This document shows, one piece after another, positions 1-8,145 of a stretch of DNA of 35,641 nt (the stretch's first letter is position 1; every line of letters starts with the position of its first letter). The position numbers and the translations under genes are program-made. The notes beneath the pieces are model-generated. The model did not search any database, was not told where the DNA came from, and saw only the letters and a program-made list of their open reading frames with translations. Origin of the DNA: Aquimarina pacifica (GTDB lineage: Bacteria; Bacteroidota; Bacteroidia; Flavobacteriales; Flavobacteriaceae); contig NZ_JACC01000054.1 of assembly GCF_000520955.1 (NCBI RefSeq), forward strand, positions 1 to 35,641, in the 5' to 3' direction.

Positions 1-212
1 CTGGACTCTCTGCTTTTTCATGGATGCTAAGAAAACATAGGGCTTTTGAGCTTAATCAAAAGATTTGTGTGTATTTGTAAAGTCGCCAAATCTTTTAAGT
101 TGGCTTTAAAAATGAAAAATTAAAACAAAATACAAAAATTCGGCTCTGTGTTAATCCGAAAAGCTAGTGTCTTTTTGCACGCGGCGTTCCATACACAAGT
201 CCGTTGGTATCA
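1..212 (+). repeat. Cassette-boundary element, copy A (left part may be cut)
   Basis: First copy of the dispersed intergenic element. A perfect inner inverted repeat pairs AAAAGATTTG (58-67) with CAAATCTTTT (87-96). The right half (about 120-212) aligns base for base over long stretches with the copy ending near 14135: both carry a GCTCTGTG-TTAA block, then a TTTTTnCACG block, then CATACA. It ends with CCGTTGGTATCA, resembling other right ends (CCGTTGCCAG, CGTTACCAAA). The left boundary motif is not clear, so position 1 is only the window edge. Confidence 0.6.
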
Positions 213-326
213 ATTAGAAAAAACCAAAAAGTATACAAGAATTGTGATTTAGTATAAAATAATAAAATAGCCACACAACTATCTTTGTAAGAGTAAGAAA
301 ACAATAGTTAAAAACTAAAACTTACT

Positions 327-1217
327 ATGAAAAAGAAAAGAATATTTGGCTTTATGGACAAAATATTAATCATTTGCACTGCTTCCCTGTTTATGATGGC
401 GTCTTGCAGTAGCTCTAAAAAAGCACAAAAAATGAGCAATACCAACGAAACTAAAGCTCAAGAAGTTGGAATTAGTGATGTTGAAAAAAATAGAATTTTT
501 GTTACTATGAATGCGACATTTAAAGATGAAGAAAGGTGTAGAGTAGCAATGGAGACAATCGTTAATGATGCATACGCTGCATATGGTGTTAATTCTCATT
601 TTTGGTTCAGAAGTAAAGATGGTAAATCTTTGTTTGTATTTGAACAATATGAAGATAAAAAGGCATTAAGAAAAGCTATAAGGAGATTCACATCTGCGAG
701 AATATCCTTCTTTAGATCTATAAAAGTGATTGATGTCACAGTTTATGGAAGTATATCTACAAGTAGTAAATTGATGTTTGCCATTATGAAACCGAAATAC
801 ATGGATTACTATGGAGGTTACTCAAAGAATGTAGCCAAAACCAAAGAAGCTGGAATTAAAGACTTTGAAAGGAATAGAATCTTTATCACTACGAATGCAA
901 GCTTTAAAGATGAAGAGAAGTGTAAAGTAGCAATGAAGGGATTAGTTGAAGATACATATGCCGAATCTGGTATTAATTCTCATTTTTGGTGCAGAAGTAA
1001 AAAAGATGGTAAATCTTTGTTTGTACTTGAACAATATGCAGATGAAAAGGCGCTAATAGAACATCTTATCGAAAATCCATCTTCGAGAGCTGATTTTTTT
1101 GAATCTATAGATGTGGGTGATGTGAACATTTACGGAACTGAATCTGATACGATTAAAGAGATGTTTGACTCTCTTAATCCCATGTATATGAATTACTATG
1201 GAGGTTATTCAAAGTAA
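327..1217 (+). CDS. Putative lipoprotein with two tandem ABM-like domains
   Basis: A 296-residue protein. Residues 1-27 form a hydrophobic signal ending in a lipobox-like MASC (Cys27), so it is probably an exported lipoprotein; Met10 (position 354) is an alternative start giving a more usual signal length. The mature part is two copies of one domain of about 120 residues (about 46-167 and 174-296). Both share NRIF, a FKDEE segment, GxNSHFW, DGKSLFV and a terminal YYGGYSK. Size and the alternating strand-helix pattern resemble antibiotic-biosynthesis-monooxygenase (ABM) dimeric barrels, so the duplication may make a covalent dimer. No catalytic assignment is possible. It sits alone between boundary elements A and B, as a single-gene unit. 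Confidence 0.75.
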   Translation: MKKKRIFGFMDKILIICTASLFMMASCSSSKKAQKMSNTNETKAQEVGISDVEKNRIFVTMNATFKDEERCRVAMETIVNDAYAAYGVNSHFWFRSKDGKSLFVFEQYEDKKALRKAIRRFTSARISFFRSIKVIDVTVYGSISTSSKLMFAIMKPKYMDYYGGYSKNVAKTKEAGIKDFERNRIFITTNASFKDEEKCKVAMKGLVEDTYAESGINSHFWCRSKKDGKSLFVLEQYADEKALIEHLIENPSSRADFFESIDVGDVNIYGTESDTIKEMFDSLNPMYMNYYGGYSK

Positions 1218-1348
1218 AACTGGTATTTTTCATGGCACAATACTGTGGTGAATGTACTGTTATGAGTAGTGTTTTACTTAGACAGGTGTAGGTTGGTTTT
1301 GTTATGAATGCATATACTCGACAATTATGATGAAGTAAAAAGAAAACT

Positions 1349-1413
1349 GATGCCAACATTGTATAAGAAATCATAGTTCGTTCCTCGTTACGTTTCTTAT
1401 ACTTAAAATAGAC
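1349..1413 (+). repeat. Cassette-boundary element, copy B (compact form)
   Basis: A short copy of about 65 bp. The left end, GCCAACATTGTATAAGAAA, pairs with the right end TTTCTTATAC: the 10-base arms GTATAAGAAA (1361-1370) and TTTCTTATAC (1393-1402) are perfect inverted repeats. The left end matches copy J at 12362 (GCCAACATTGTAT). The right end matches copy N at 19055 (ACGTTTCTTATACT). The large central part seen in other copies is missing. The preceding 1218-1348 shows no gene. Confidence 0.7.
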
Positions 1414-1443
1414 AATTAATCAACAATCAGAAGTTAAACCCGA

Positions 1444-2106
1444 ATGAATAAAGTTTTACAAATATTATCCCTAACTATATTGATTAATTCTGGTTGTAAC
1501 TCACAAAACAGCGAACCATCTGAATTTATTCCAAAAGGATATATAGAGTTTGATAAATATTTTGGAGACCTAAATAAAGATGGAAAAGAAGACTGTGTAA
1601 TTATAATTAAAAAAACTGATACAAATAATGTGGTTATAAATCGGTTTGACAAAACAGTTGATAGAAATAGACGTGGAATAATTGTGTTATTTAAAGATGT
1701 GAATGGCTATAAACTTGCTGAAAACAATTACAGTTGTTTTTCGTCAGAAAACGAAGATGGTGGAGTTTATTTCCCACCTGAATTATCGATCGAAATTAAA
1801 AATGAAAAGTTGCATATACATTATGGACACGGTAGATACGGATATTGGGATTACACCTTTAGATTTCAAAATTCTAATTTTGAATTAATTGGATATGACT
1901 CAAGTAATAATCGTGGTCCAATTACAAATAGTGAAACAAGTATTAACTTCTTGACAAAAAAGAAATTAGTTAGAGAGAACACCAATGACGATGCTGACTG
2001 CGGAGATGAATTATTTGTGGAAACTTGGAGTACTATTGAAATAGAAAAACTAATCAAACTATCTGAAATAAAAGACTTTGATGAATTAGAAATGCATAAT
2101 TATTGA
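1444..2106 (+). CDS. Putative lipoprotein with Asp/Asn-rich DxNxDG-type motif
   Basis: A 220-residue protein with a signal peptide and lipobox ending at Cys18 (INSGC), so probably a lipoprotein. Residues 41-50 read GDLNKDGKED, the calcium-loop-like motif common in FG-GAP and related exported proteins of Bacteroidota, followed by a hydrophobic strand (CVIII). The rest is mostly beta-type with a His/Gly/Tyr-rich patch (HYGHGRYGYWDY) near the middle. Proteins of this plan are usually annotated hypothetical; no function is proposed. It lies alone between boundary elements B and C. Confidence 0.75.
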   Translation: MNKVLQILSLTILINSGCNSQNSEPSEFIPKGYIEFDKYFGDLNKDGKEDCVIIIKKTDTNNVVINRFDKTVDRNRRGIIVLFKDVNGYKLAENNYSCFSSENEDGGVYFPPELSIEIKNEKLHIHYGHGRYGYWDYTFRFQNSNFELIGYDSSNNRGPITNSETSINFLTKKKLVRENTNDDADCGDELFVETWSTIEIEKLIKLSEIKDFDELEMHNY

Positions 2107-2118
2107 TCAAAAAACTGC

Positions 2119-2313
2119 CTACAACAACACCTATAATTAATGCGGGAGTAAGTGCTAGTCGAAATGTAGGCTGATTTGCATTGTCGCAAAAGCTTTTTTC
2201 TTATTTTTAAACTCAAACTAAAAAACGCACAAAAGCTTTTACTTGTGCTAGCTTGAAATTCTCTGAATTTCTACGCCGCACTAATCATAGCCGGAACGTT
2301 ACCAAACAGCTGA
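2119..2313 (+). repeat. Cassette-boundary element, copy C
   Basis: Starts 12 bases after the preceding stop. The left arm (2119-2146) contains CTATAATTAATGCGGG; the right arm (2275-2303) contains GCCGCACTAATCATAG, which reads CTATGATTAGTGCGGC on the other strand, so the arms pair. Two inner blocks, CGCAAAAGCTTTT near 2186 and GCACAAAAGCTTTT near 2227, form a second inverted pair because AAAAGCTTTT is self-complementary. It ends with CGTTACCAAACAGCTGAAAA, nearly the same as the end of copy D, just before the next start codon. Confidence 0.8.
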
Positions 2314-2331
2314 AAAAAATTTCGAACACTA

Positions 2332-3147
2332 ATGGACTATCAAACATATGAACCACATATTGACCTAAAATCACTTGTTAGTTGCTATTGGACTTTGAAA
2401 GTACCTAAACAGACTGAACCGTCGAGACAACGAATAGTACCTGATGGTTGTATTGAAATGGCGTTTATTCTTGGAGACGATATAAAGCGATACACTTCCG
2501 AAAATGATTTTATACTTCAACCTCGTGCTATGGTGCTCGGACAAACAATTGAACCTTTTTATATTGAACCAACTGGGTTTGTCAAAACATTCGCTATCCG
2601 ATTTTATCCTTATGGATTTGCAAACTTTGTTTCTGAATCAATCAGTAATTTGGCTAATAAGGAAACACCCATAAACCAACTTTTCGGAGCAGAAACTGCA
2701 GATGATCTGGAGCAAGAAATAATCAAAGCTAAGAATACTGAACAACGGATACCCATTATCGAAAAATTTCTTTTGGACAAGCTTAATGATGAAAAGACGA
2801 TTAATACAATTGTAAAAAACACCGTTGATTCCCTTTTATCCACAAACGGCAGTGCCTCAATAAACTCAATTCTCAAGGACGACTTGTCAAAACGAAGACA
2901 ACTTGAAAGAAACTTCAAAAAGCAAATTGGGGTAAGTCCTAAACAATTAGGAAAGGTCATTCGATTACAAACCGCTTTAAAAATGTTACTCGATCAAAAA
3001 TCAGAAAACCTTACCAATATTGCCTATGAAAGCGAATATTTCGACCAAGCACACTTCATAAAGGACTTTAGGGAATTTACAGGAATAAACCCCAAAGAGT
3101 TTATCAATCACGAAAACTTAGCTCTTTCCGCCCTTTTTTACAAATAG
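2332..3147 (+). CDS. AraC-family transcriptional regulator
   Basis: A 271-residue regulator. The N-terminal half (about 1-150) looks like the DUF6597 sensor domain common in flavobacterial AraC proteins (CYWTLKVP, RIVPDGCIEM and AIRFYPYGF segments). The C-terminal 100 residues are the double helix-turn-helix domain, with RRQLERNFKKQIGVSPKQL followed by the second helix pair around FDQAHFIKDFREFTGINP. It is followed 69 bp downstream, on the same strand, by an exported VOC-domain protein and no boundary element lies between them. The two probably form a regulator-target unit. Its ligand is unknown. Confidence 0.88.
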   Translation: MDYQTYEPHIDLKSLVSCYWTLKVPKQTEPSRQRIVPDGCIEMAFILGDDIKRYTSENDFILQPRAMVLGQTIEPFYIEPTGFVKTFAIRFYPYGFANFVSESISNLANKETPINQLFGAETADDLEQEIIKAKNTEQRIPIIEKFLLDKLNDEKTINTIVKNTVDSLLSTNGSASINSILKDDLSKRRQLERNFKKQIGVSPKQLGKVIRLQTALKMLLDQKSENLTNIAYESEYFDQAHFIKDFREFTGINPKEFINHENLALSALFYK

Positions 3148-3192
3148 ATTAACAGTGTCGCATTTTTACAATTTCATACGACTAGTAATTGA

Positions 3193-3200
3193 TAATTTTG
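3193..3200 (+). promoter_or_regulatory. Bacteroidota-type -7 box before VOC gene
   Basis: TAATTTTG fits the TAnnTTTG consensus and lies 22 bases before the ATG at 3222. No clear TTTG is seen 19 bases upstream, so activation by the AraC protein encoded just upstream is plausible but inferred. Confidence 0.45.
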
Positions 3201-3221
3201 TTCCATTAACAAAAATTGAAA

Positions 3222-3716
3222 ATGAAATACACTTTATTTATCACAATTATTGCTTTAACTTTTGGTATTGCAGCCTGTAAAAACGAAAGTACTTCTGCTT
3301 CCGAACCAAATCCAAATAAAGATACAACAATCAAAAATGAGAAAAACATGAACAGTTTTATATCAATATTTGAGATTCCAGCAACAAACATTGCAAGAGC
3401 GATTAACTTTTACAAAGAAATTTTAGGAGTAGAAATTGAAAGATTAGAATTCCCAGGAATGGAAATGGGCTTATTTCCATACCAAGACCAAATGGTTACG
3501 GGAGTGATTATGAAAGGAGAAGATTACAAACCTTCTGCCAGCGGAGTTACTATTTATCTCAATGGCGGAGATAACCTGCAAACTATTCTTGACAAAGTAG
3601 AAAAAAATGGTGGGGTAATCATTGTTCCTAAAACAACTCATGCTGACGAGAGCGGATTTTTTGCTATTTTCCACGACTCGGAAGGAAATAAAATCGGACT
3701 TCATTCGCCAAATTAA
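3222..3716 (+). CDS. VOC (glyoxalase/bleomycin-resistance) family lipoprotein
   Basis: A 164-residue protein from the ATG at 3222; a TTG six bases upstream is in frame but less likely. The signal peptide ends in a lipobox (GIAAC), followed by a Ser/Asn/Lys-rich linker. The rest (about 44 to the end) is one VOC domain: FEIPATNIARAINFYKEILG at its start, GMEMGLFPY in the middle, and FAIFHDSEGNKIGLHSP at the end. VOC proteins bind metal or sequester or modify small molecules. An exported, lipid-anchored version is less common than cytoplasmic ones. It follows an AraC regulator in the same unit. Substrate unknown. Confidence 0.82.
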   Translation: MKYTLFITIIALTFGIAACKNESTSASEPNPNKDTTIKNEKNMNSFISIFEIPATNIARAINFYKEILGVEIERLEFPGMEMGLFPYQDQMVTGVIMKGEDYKPSASGVTIYLNGGDNLQTILDKVEKNGGVIIVPKTTHADESGFFAIFHDSEGNKIGLHSPN

Positions 3717-3730
3717 AAAAGAGTGAACAC

Positions 3731-3868
3731 ACAGCATTGTGCATAAGCAATAGCGGTTTAAGTGCAAACTTGAACCGCTTTTTATTTTATAGATGTATAT
3801 TGTAATTCGAAAAGCAGTGCTTCAAAATCTGCTATTACTCAGGCACACTACCGTTAACAACAAGCTGA
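3731..3868 (+). repeat. Cassette-boundary element, copy D
   Basis: Starts 14 bases after the VOC stop. The left arm (3731-3756) contains TTGTGCATAAGCAATAGCGG. The right arm (3829-3858) read in reverse complement gives GTGTGCCTGAGTAATAGCAG, matching at about 15 of 20 positions. The right end CCGTTAACAACAAGCTGAAAA aligns with copy C. A terminator-like hairpin sits inside the left part. Confidence 0.75.
3752..3786 (+). terminator. Probable Rho-independent terminator inside copy D
   Basis: AGCGGTTTAAG (3752-3762) pairs with CTTGAACCGCT (3769-3779) with one G-T pair, followed by a T-rich run into TTTTTATTTT. It would end the AraC-VOC transcript. Confidence 0.6.
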
Positions 3869-3877
3869 AAAAATAAT

Positions 3878-4456
3878 TTGAAAGCCAAACAAACATATCT
3901 TAAAGGTAAATCTGTTTTTATTGTTTCATTACTTGTAATCGGAATTACAGTTCTGACTATTTATCTGACTGGAATAAATTATAATAGAACTGTTACATCG
4001 AATTTATATATATCGTTGTCAATAATCGGAATAGCACTTTTTCTATTTATGACCTACGGACTATACAAAGGAATTGGACTGACAGACAATTTTCCTAAAT
4101 TCAAGAATTTTAAGCCTGGAGATATTATTGCACAATCTGGAACTACTCCTGATTTGCCAAGTATAGATGTTGGAGACGGAATTGGAGGACTAATAATGTC
4201 GATCTTACTTTGGATTGCAATGACTATTTTGATGTTTGTACTCCTAATTTTTTTAGAAGCATTTTTCTGGTTTTCGATTTTTATAATTTTAACAATGCTC
4301 TACTGGGTCTTTTTTAGAGCTCTAAAGTTTGTATTTTCAAAATCAACAGAAACAAAAGGAGATATCGGAATTTCAGCAATTTATTCGTTAGCATATACCG
4401 CATTGTATTTGGGGTGGATTTTTGGAATCGTTTATCTGGTTGAAATATTACGTTGA
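3878..4456 (+). CDS. Multi-pass membrane protein of unknown function
   Basis: A 192-residue integral membrane protein read from a TTG at 3878; no in-frame ATG lies near. About five hydrophobic segments are visible: residues about 11-30, 45-65, 105-130, 130-150 and 165-190. A short polar loop, about residues 75-100, contains a Gly/Asp-rich DVGDGIGG. No enzyme motif or known transporter signature is seen. It begins 20 bases after the right end of boundary element D. It is a single-gene unit with no regulator of its own. Confidence 0.7.
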   Translation: MKAKQTYLKGKSVFIVSLLVIGITVLTIYLTGINYNRTVTSNLYISLSIIGIALFLFMTYGLYKGIGLTDNFPKFKNFKPGDIIAQSGTTPDLPSIDVGDGIGGLIMSILLWIAMTILMFVLLIFLEAFFWFSIFIILTMLYWVFFRALKFVFSKSTETKGDIGISAIYSLAYTALYLGWIFGIVYLVEILR

Positions 4457-4567
4457 AAAAGCCAGTAGGTACTATCATATATAAAATCAGGGCAATTTAG
4501 TGTTAACACCCAATCGTTAACTTGTGTAAAATATGTATCTTAACGAACATTTAAAAAAAAACATATT
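4457..4567. other. Short gap with palindromes, possibly a degenerate boundary
   Basis: This 111-bp gap separates a membrane protein gene from a lipoprotein gene. It holds a 10-base palindrome GTGTTAACAC (4500-4509) and, seven bases later, CGTTAACTTGTG, which resembles a right-end motif. No arms of the boundary family could be aligned with confidence. Confidence 0.35.
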
Positions 4568-5149
4568 TTGAAGCAGATTTTAATATTAATGATAATGTTT
4601 TCGTTTTTTGGTTGTAATCCAAAACAGAACCAAAAGAATAAAAGTAAAATTACTAACGTTACTGAAAATCTACCTTTTTTTGGACAAATCTCAAGGTCTC
4701 ACGGAGGTTACTACGAAGTTGAAAACGTAAAAATTAATGATAATATCGTTTCAATCGACTTAAATTTTGAAGGCGATAAAATAAATCCAAAAACATTAGA
4801 AAACGTTCGAATGATTTTAAACAATATTGAAATCATTGACAAAAAAGTCAAAAATATATTTCGTGATTATATGGATGAAAAGGGAATGGTTAGCGAATAT
4901 TATAAATTTCATATAGAGGAAATTGACAATAAAACATTGGAAGATTTTCTAAAAGATACTAACCAAAATCTAACAAAGGAATTACAACTATTGAGTAAAA
5001 CTAAACTGACACGAATTGGGTTAAGTCCTAACTCACCAAAGTTTTTGACGGTGCTGGATTATAGAGTTTCAAGCGAATTGTCTGCTGATATTTTAGTTGT
5101 TTTTCTTAATGATAAAGGGGGAATTGAAAGAATAACGATTGAAAGTTGA
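4568..5149 (+). CDS. Putative lipoprotein, unknown function
   Basis: A 193-residue protein read from a TTG at 4568. This start gives a clean signal peptide (MKQILILMIM-FSFFGC) with lipobox Cys16; the later in-frame ATGs would remove most of it. The mature part is polar, with Lys/Asn-rich segments and alternating strand and helix character. No family motif is recognised. Boundary element E starts 16 bases after its stop, so it looks like the cargo of one unit. Confidence 0.72.
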   Translation: MKQILILMIMFSFFGCNPKQNQKNKSKITNVTENLPFFGQISRSHGGYYEVENVKINDNIVSIDLNFEGDKINPKTLENVRMILNNIEIIDKKVKNIFRDYMDEKGMVSEYYKFHIEEIDNKTLEDFLKDTNQNLTKELQLLSKTKLTRIGLSPNSPKFLTVLDYRVSSELSADILVVFLNDKGGIERITIES

Positions 5150-5164
5150 ACGTATAAAAACGCA

Positions 5165-5375
5165 CTACAACAAAACCTATAAACAATGCGGGTTTCGGAC
5201 TCAAACGAAAGATTTGCGTATTTTTATGATGTCCGCAAAATCTTTTGGATTTTGCTCTGGACAGGAAAAATAAAGCAAAACAAAAAGATTTTACTATGTA
5301 CATGGAGGAAAGTAAACGCTAGTTTGCTTCCGTACTGTTCATAGCTCAACCGTATCACCCGCCTACCATTATACT
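5165..5375 (+). repeat. Cassette-boundary element, copy E
   Basis: The left arm (5165-5192) contains CTATAAACAATGCGGG. The right arm (from 5329) contains TCCGTACTGTTCATAG, which reads CTATGAACAGTACGGA in reverse. Compared with copy C, the core changed from ATTA to AACA on the left and correspondingly on the right, so pairing is kept. Inside, AAAGATTTGCG (5208-5218) pairs with CGCAAAATCTTTT (5234-5246), which in turn can pair with CAAAAAGATTTT (5281-5292). The right end is followed by CCGTATCACCCGCC. Confidence 0.8.
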
Positions 5376-5403
5376 TAAACACATAAATTAAAAATAAAAT
5401 TTC

Positions 5404-6288
5404 ATGAAAAATGAGGTAGAAAATATTCTTTTTTCACGCTTTATTAAACGAGATATTCCCTTTGAGTTTATTTCAATTCAAAAACTTTATGAATTGGTAG
5501 CTGCAGATAATTTTGACCTATCAAAACCACATCGAATAGATTTTCATGCCCTCATTATTGTACTTGAAGGTGAAAGTAAACATCTTATTGACTTTCAAGA
5601 AGAAAAATTATCTCCAGGAACAATTCTACCTATAAAAAAAGGGCAAATTCATTCATTTCATAAAAAAAATAATGTCAAAGGATATGTAATTGGATTCAAA
5701 GAAGATTTTATTACACAAAATATAAATGATAAAAATCTTTTTCATTTTCTTCAAATTTTTCATACCCCAAATATTCAAATCGGGCAAGAAAACACAAACT
5801 CTATTTCACCAATTTTACAACTAATTGAGAAGTTCCTAGAAGATATAGATACAAGTTTAAAGATAGAGATTATCCATTCTACTTTCATGACACTATTATT
5901 TCAAATCAAAAAACTGGCTTGTAATAGACATACCTTTTTTGAAACTGAAAAATTAAAAAACTTCTATCTGTTTAAAGAATTGATTATAAAGCATTATAGC
6001 GAAATACATAATGCCAAAGATTATGCAAAAAGACTGAATGTCTCTTACAATTATCTTAATGAAATTTGTAAAGAAATCACGAATAAGACTGCCAAAGAAT
6101 TTATAGATAGTTGGTTATTATTAGAAATCAAAAGAAACATCTCTGAAAACAAATATACCTCTCAAGAAATTGCTTTTAAAATGGGTTTCAAAGAACCTTC
6201 TAACTTTATTCGGTTCTTCAAAAAACATATTAAAATAACTCCACTACAGTTTCAAGAAAAACTAAAAGCCGACTCGATTAGAGATTGA
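5404..6288 (+). CDS. AraC-family regulator with cupin-like sensor domain
   Basis: A 294-residue regulator. The N-terminal part (about 10-120) has the AraC-type cupin pattern: FHALIIVLEGESKHLIDF and a GTILPIKKGQIHSF strand pair. The C-terminal part (about 190-288) is the double helix-turn-helix: AKDYAKRLNVSYNYLNEICK, then SQEIAFKMGFKEPSNFIRFF. A 92-bp gap without a boundary element leads to an SDR oxidoreductase gene on the same strand, its likely regulated target. The ligand is not predictable. Confidence 0.88.
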   Translation: MKNEVENILFSRFIKRDIPFEFISIQKLYELVAADNFDLSKPHRIDFHALIIVLEGESKHLIDFQEEKLSPGTILPIKKGQIHSFHKKNNVKGYVIGFKEDFITQNINDKNLFHFLQIFHTPNIQIGQENTNSISPILQLIEKFLEDIDTSLKIEIIHSTFMTLLFQIKKLACNRHTFFETEKLKNFYLFKELIIKHYSEIHNAKDYAKRLNVSYNYLNEICKEITNKTAKEFIDSWLLLEIKRNISENKYTSQEIAFKMGFKEPSNFIRFFKKHIKITPLQFQEKLKADSIRD

Positions 6289-6380
6289 CTATCTAAAAAA
6301 ATAGATTGATAATCTATATAAGGTTTCATGCTTTGATATTTGTATCAAGTAAAATTTTATATAATTTAAAATCTAACAAA

Positions 6381-7139
6381 ATGAGTCAATTAAACAACAA
6401 AACAGCAGTTATAACAGGAGGAAATAGCGGTATTGGATATTCGACTGCCAAAAAGTTTAAAGCAGAAGGTGCAAACGTTATTATTATAGGTCGATCGTCT
6501 GAAAAGGTTAACACAGCAGCAAAAGAACTTGGGGTAAAAGGTATTACAGCTGATGTATCTGATCTTTCGGCTATTGACAATGCAGTTAATCAAATAGAAA
6601 AAGAATTTGGAAAAATTGATATTTTATTTGTGAATGCAGGTATATTTTCTCCTATTCCTGTTGGTCAAATCTCTGAAAAAATATTTGACAATCTAATGAA
6701 TATTAATTTTAAAGGAGCGGTATTTACCATAGAAAAATTCTTACCTATCATAAATGACGGAGGAAATATAATCAATTTATCTTCAATCAACGCCTATACC
6801 GGAATGCCTAACACTGCTGTTTATGGTGCATCAAAAGCTGCATTAAATTCATATACACGAACAGCAGCAACAGAATTAGCGCCACGAAAAATTAGAGTTA
6901 ATGTTGTTAATCCTGGTCCGATTGCTACGCCAATTTTTGGTAAAACAGGTATGTCAGAAGAACAACTCAAAGGTTTAGGAGATATGATGCAAAATCGAAT
7001 ACCTCTCAAAAGATACGGACAACCTGAAGAAATTGCAGAAATGGTGGCATTTCTAGCTTCTGATAAAGCCTCTTTTATTACAGGTGGTGAATATAATGTA
7101 GATGGAGGCACCAATATTAATCCTTTATTAATCGCTTAA
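6381..7139 (+). CDS. SDR-family NAD(P)-dependent oxidoreductase
   Basis: A classical short-chain dehydrogenase of 252 residues from the ATG at 6381. The frame is open up to a TTG at 6306, but residues before 6381 do not match the family, so that start is rejected. The cofactor motif TGGNSGIG is at residues 12-19, the NAG motif at 85-87, catalytic Ser135, and the Tyr148-GAS-Lys152 pair. A PGPIATP segment follows, and the C-terminal end has the usual GGEYNVDGG. It reduces or oxidises an unknown alcohol or ketone in the cytoplasm. It is paired with the AraC gene upstream. Confidence 0.92.
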   Translation: MSQLNNKTAVITGGNSGIGYSTAKKFKAEGANVIIIGRSSEKVNTAAKELGVKGITADVSDLSAIDNAVNQIEKEFGKIDILFVNAGIFSPIPVGQISEKIFDNLMNINFKGAVFTIEKFLPIINDGGNIINLSSINAYTGMPNTAVYGASKAALNSYTRTAATELAPRKIRVNVVNPGPIATPIFGKTGMSEEQLKGLGDMMQNRIPLKRYGQPEEIAEMVAFLASDKASFITGGEYNVDGGTNINPLLIA

Positions 7140-7175
7140 ATATTTTATCTATTCTTATGGTATAACAACGAATGG

Positions 7176-7233
7176 GCAACAACGTATATAAAAAATAACG
7201 CACTAAATGCAAAACCTTAAGGTTTTGCATTTT
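7176..7233 (+). repeat. Cassette-boundary element, copy F (left part only)
   Basis: GGGCAACAACGTATATAAAA begins 36 bases after the SDR stop and matches the left ends of other copies. Instead of the usual centre and right arm, it runs straight into a 28-base palindrome, so this copy is truncated. Confidence 0.55.
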
Positions 7234-7237
7234 TTTT
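7205..7237 (+). terminator. Perfect palindromic terminator
   Basis: AAATGCAAAACCTT (7205-7218) is followed directly by AAGGTTTTGCATTT (7219-7232), a perfect 28-base palindrome, then a run of T residues. It would terminate the AraC-SDR transcript efficiently. Confidence 0.75.
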
Positions 7238-7252
7238 ACTTTAGTTTTAATA

Positions 7253-7933
7253 ATGAAATTTAATACATTTATAAAACGATTTTCTTGTTCTATTTTACTT
7301 ATTTGTTCATTTTCACATAGTTTAATGACTCAGAGTAAAGAACCTAAAATAGAATCAGACTTTAGCTATCAAAAGTTCCAAAAATCAGCGATTGTATCTA
7401 CTCATGCCATTAGGTGTTCCTTGAAAACACCTAATGATTTTACAAAAATTGAACCTCTACATTATAAGCCTAATTTCATTACCCTCATTTAATGTCTCCA
7501 AATAGTCCCCTCTAAAAACAAAAAATATATAGAATATATTTGGAACGGAATTGACTCTATTTCTTCAATTAAGACGTTAACGAAGATAAATCAAAATGAC
7601 AGTCGAAAACTTTTGGGTTATAAATTATACACAAAAGAATATCTAGAAACATTGAAAACTAAAAAACCTATTGAAAATATGACAACAGAGGATTTTAAAA
7701 TATATTTAGAACTCTTTTCTAAAAACCTTAAAATAGCAAAGACCGAATATACAAAGAACATAAAAGGCTATTATGGAGAAGCTTCAAGTTTTAATTTTCA
7801 GATTGGCTTACAAACTCTGTTAGAATTAGGTTATAACCCGATTCAAGATTCAAATACTATAAATTCGATGTTCTCAAAATTTATTGAGAACAAAGAAATA
7901 AAGGATTTTATGAAAACTCTGAAAGAAAAATAA
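7253..7933 (+). pseudogene. Exported hypothetical protein broken by one in-frame stop
   Basis: One reading frame runs from the ATG at 7253 to the stop at 7931-7933, interrupted by a single TAA at 7490-7492. The first part (79 codons) starts with a signal-peptide-like stretch (FSCSILLICSFSHSL). The second part has no ATG near its beginning and is open without stops from 7493, including segments KKYIEYIWNGIDS and KLYTKEYLETLK. A protein of about 226 residues was therefore probably split by a nonsense mutation. No family is recognised. A read error or programmed read-through cannot be excluded. It fills the slot between elements F and G. Confidence 0.6.
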
Positions 7934-8135
7934 CAGTTACCAACAAGGTAAAAAACACAGGTCGTTTGTACTAAATAGGATGTACTATAGGTACTAATGA
8001 AGTTTACTAAATATAAAATTTGGCGTTTATAACAGACAAAATAAAAGCAAAATATTTATATTTAGCTAAGTAACAAACCGACACAAAACACCTACCAACA
8101 GCCCTTCGGCTTATACACATGTCCGTTGCCAGTAA
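7934..8135 (+). repeat. Cassette-boundary element, copy G
   Basis: Starts at the preceding stop codon. A perfect 10-base inner inverted repeat pairs CTAAATATAA (8007-8016) with TTATATTTAG (8056-8065). It shares the 17-base string GCAAAATATTTATATTT with copy J. The right end, TTATACACATGTCCGTTGCC (8111-8130), resembles the end of copy A. Confidence 0.75.
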
Positions 8136-8145
8136 CTAGAACAAA

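Noticed and set aside
6306..6380. N-terminal extension of the AraC-linked SDR protein
   Set aside because: Starts at TTG and adds 25 residues with no family match; ATG 6381 gives the normal SDR N-terminus.
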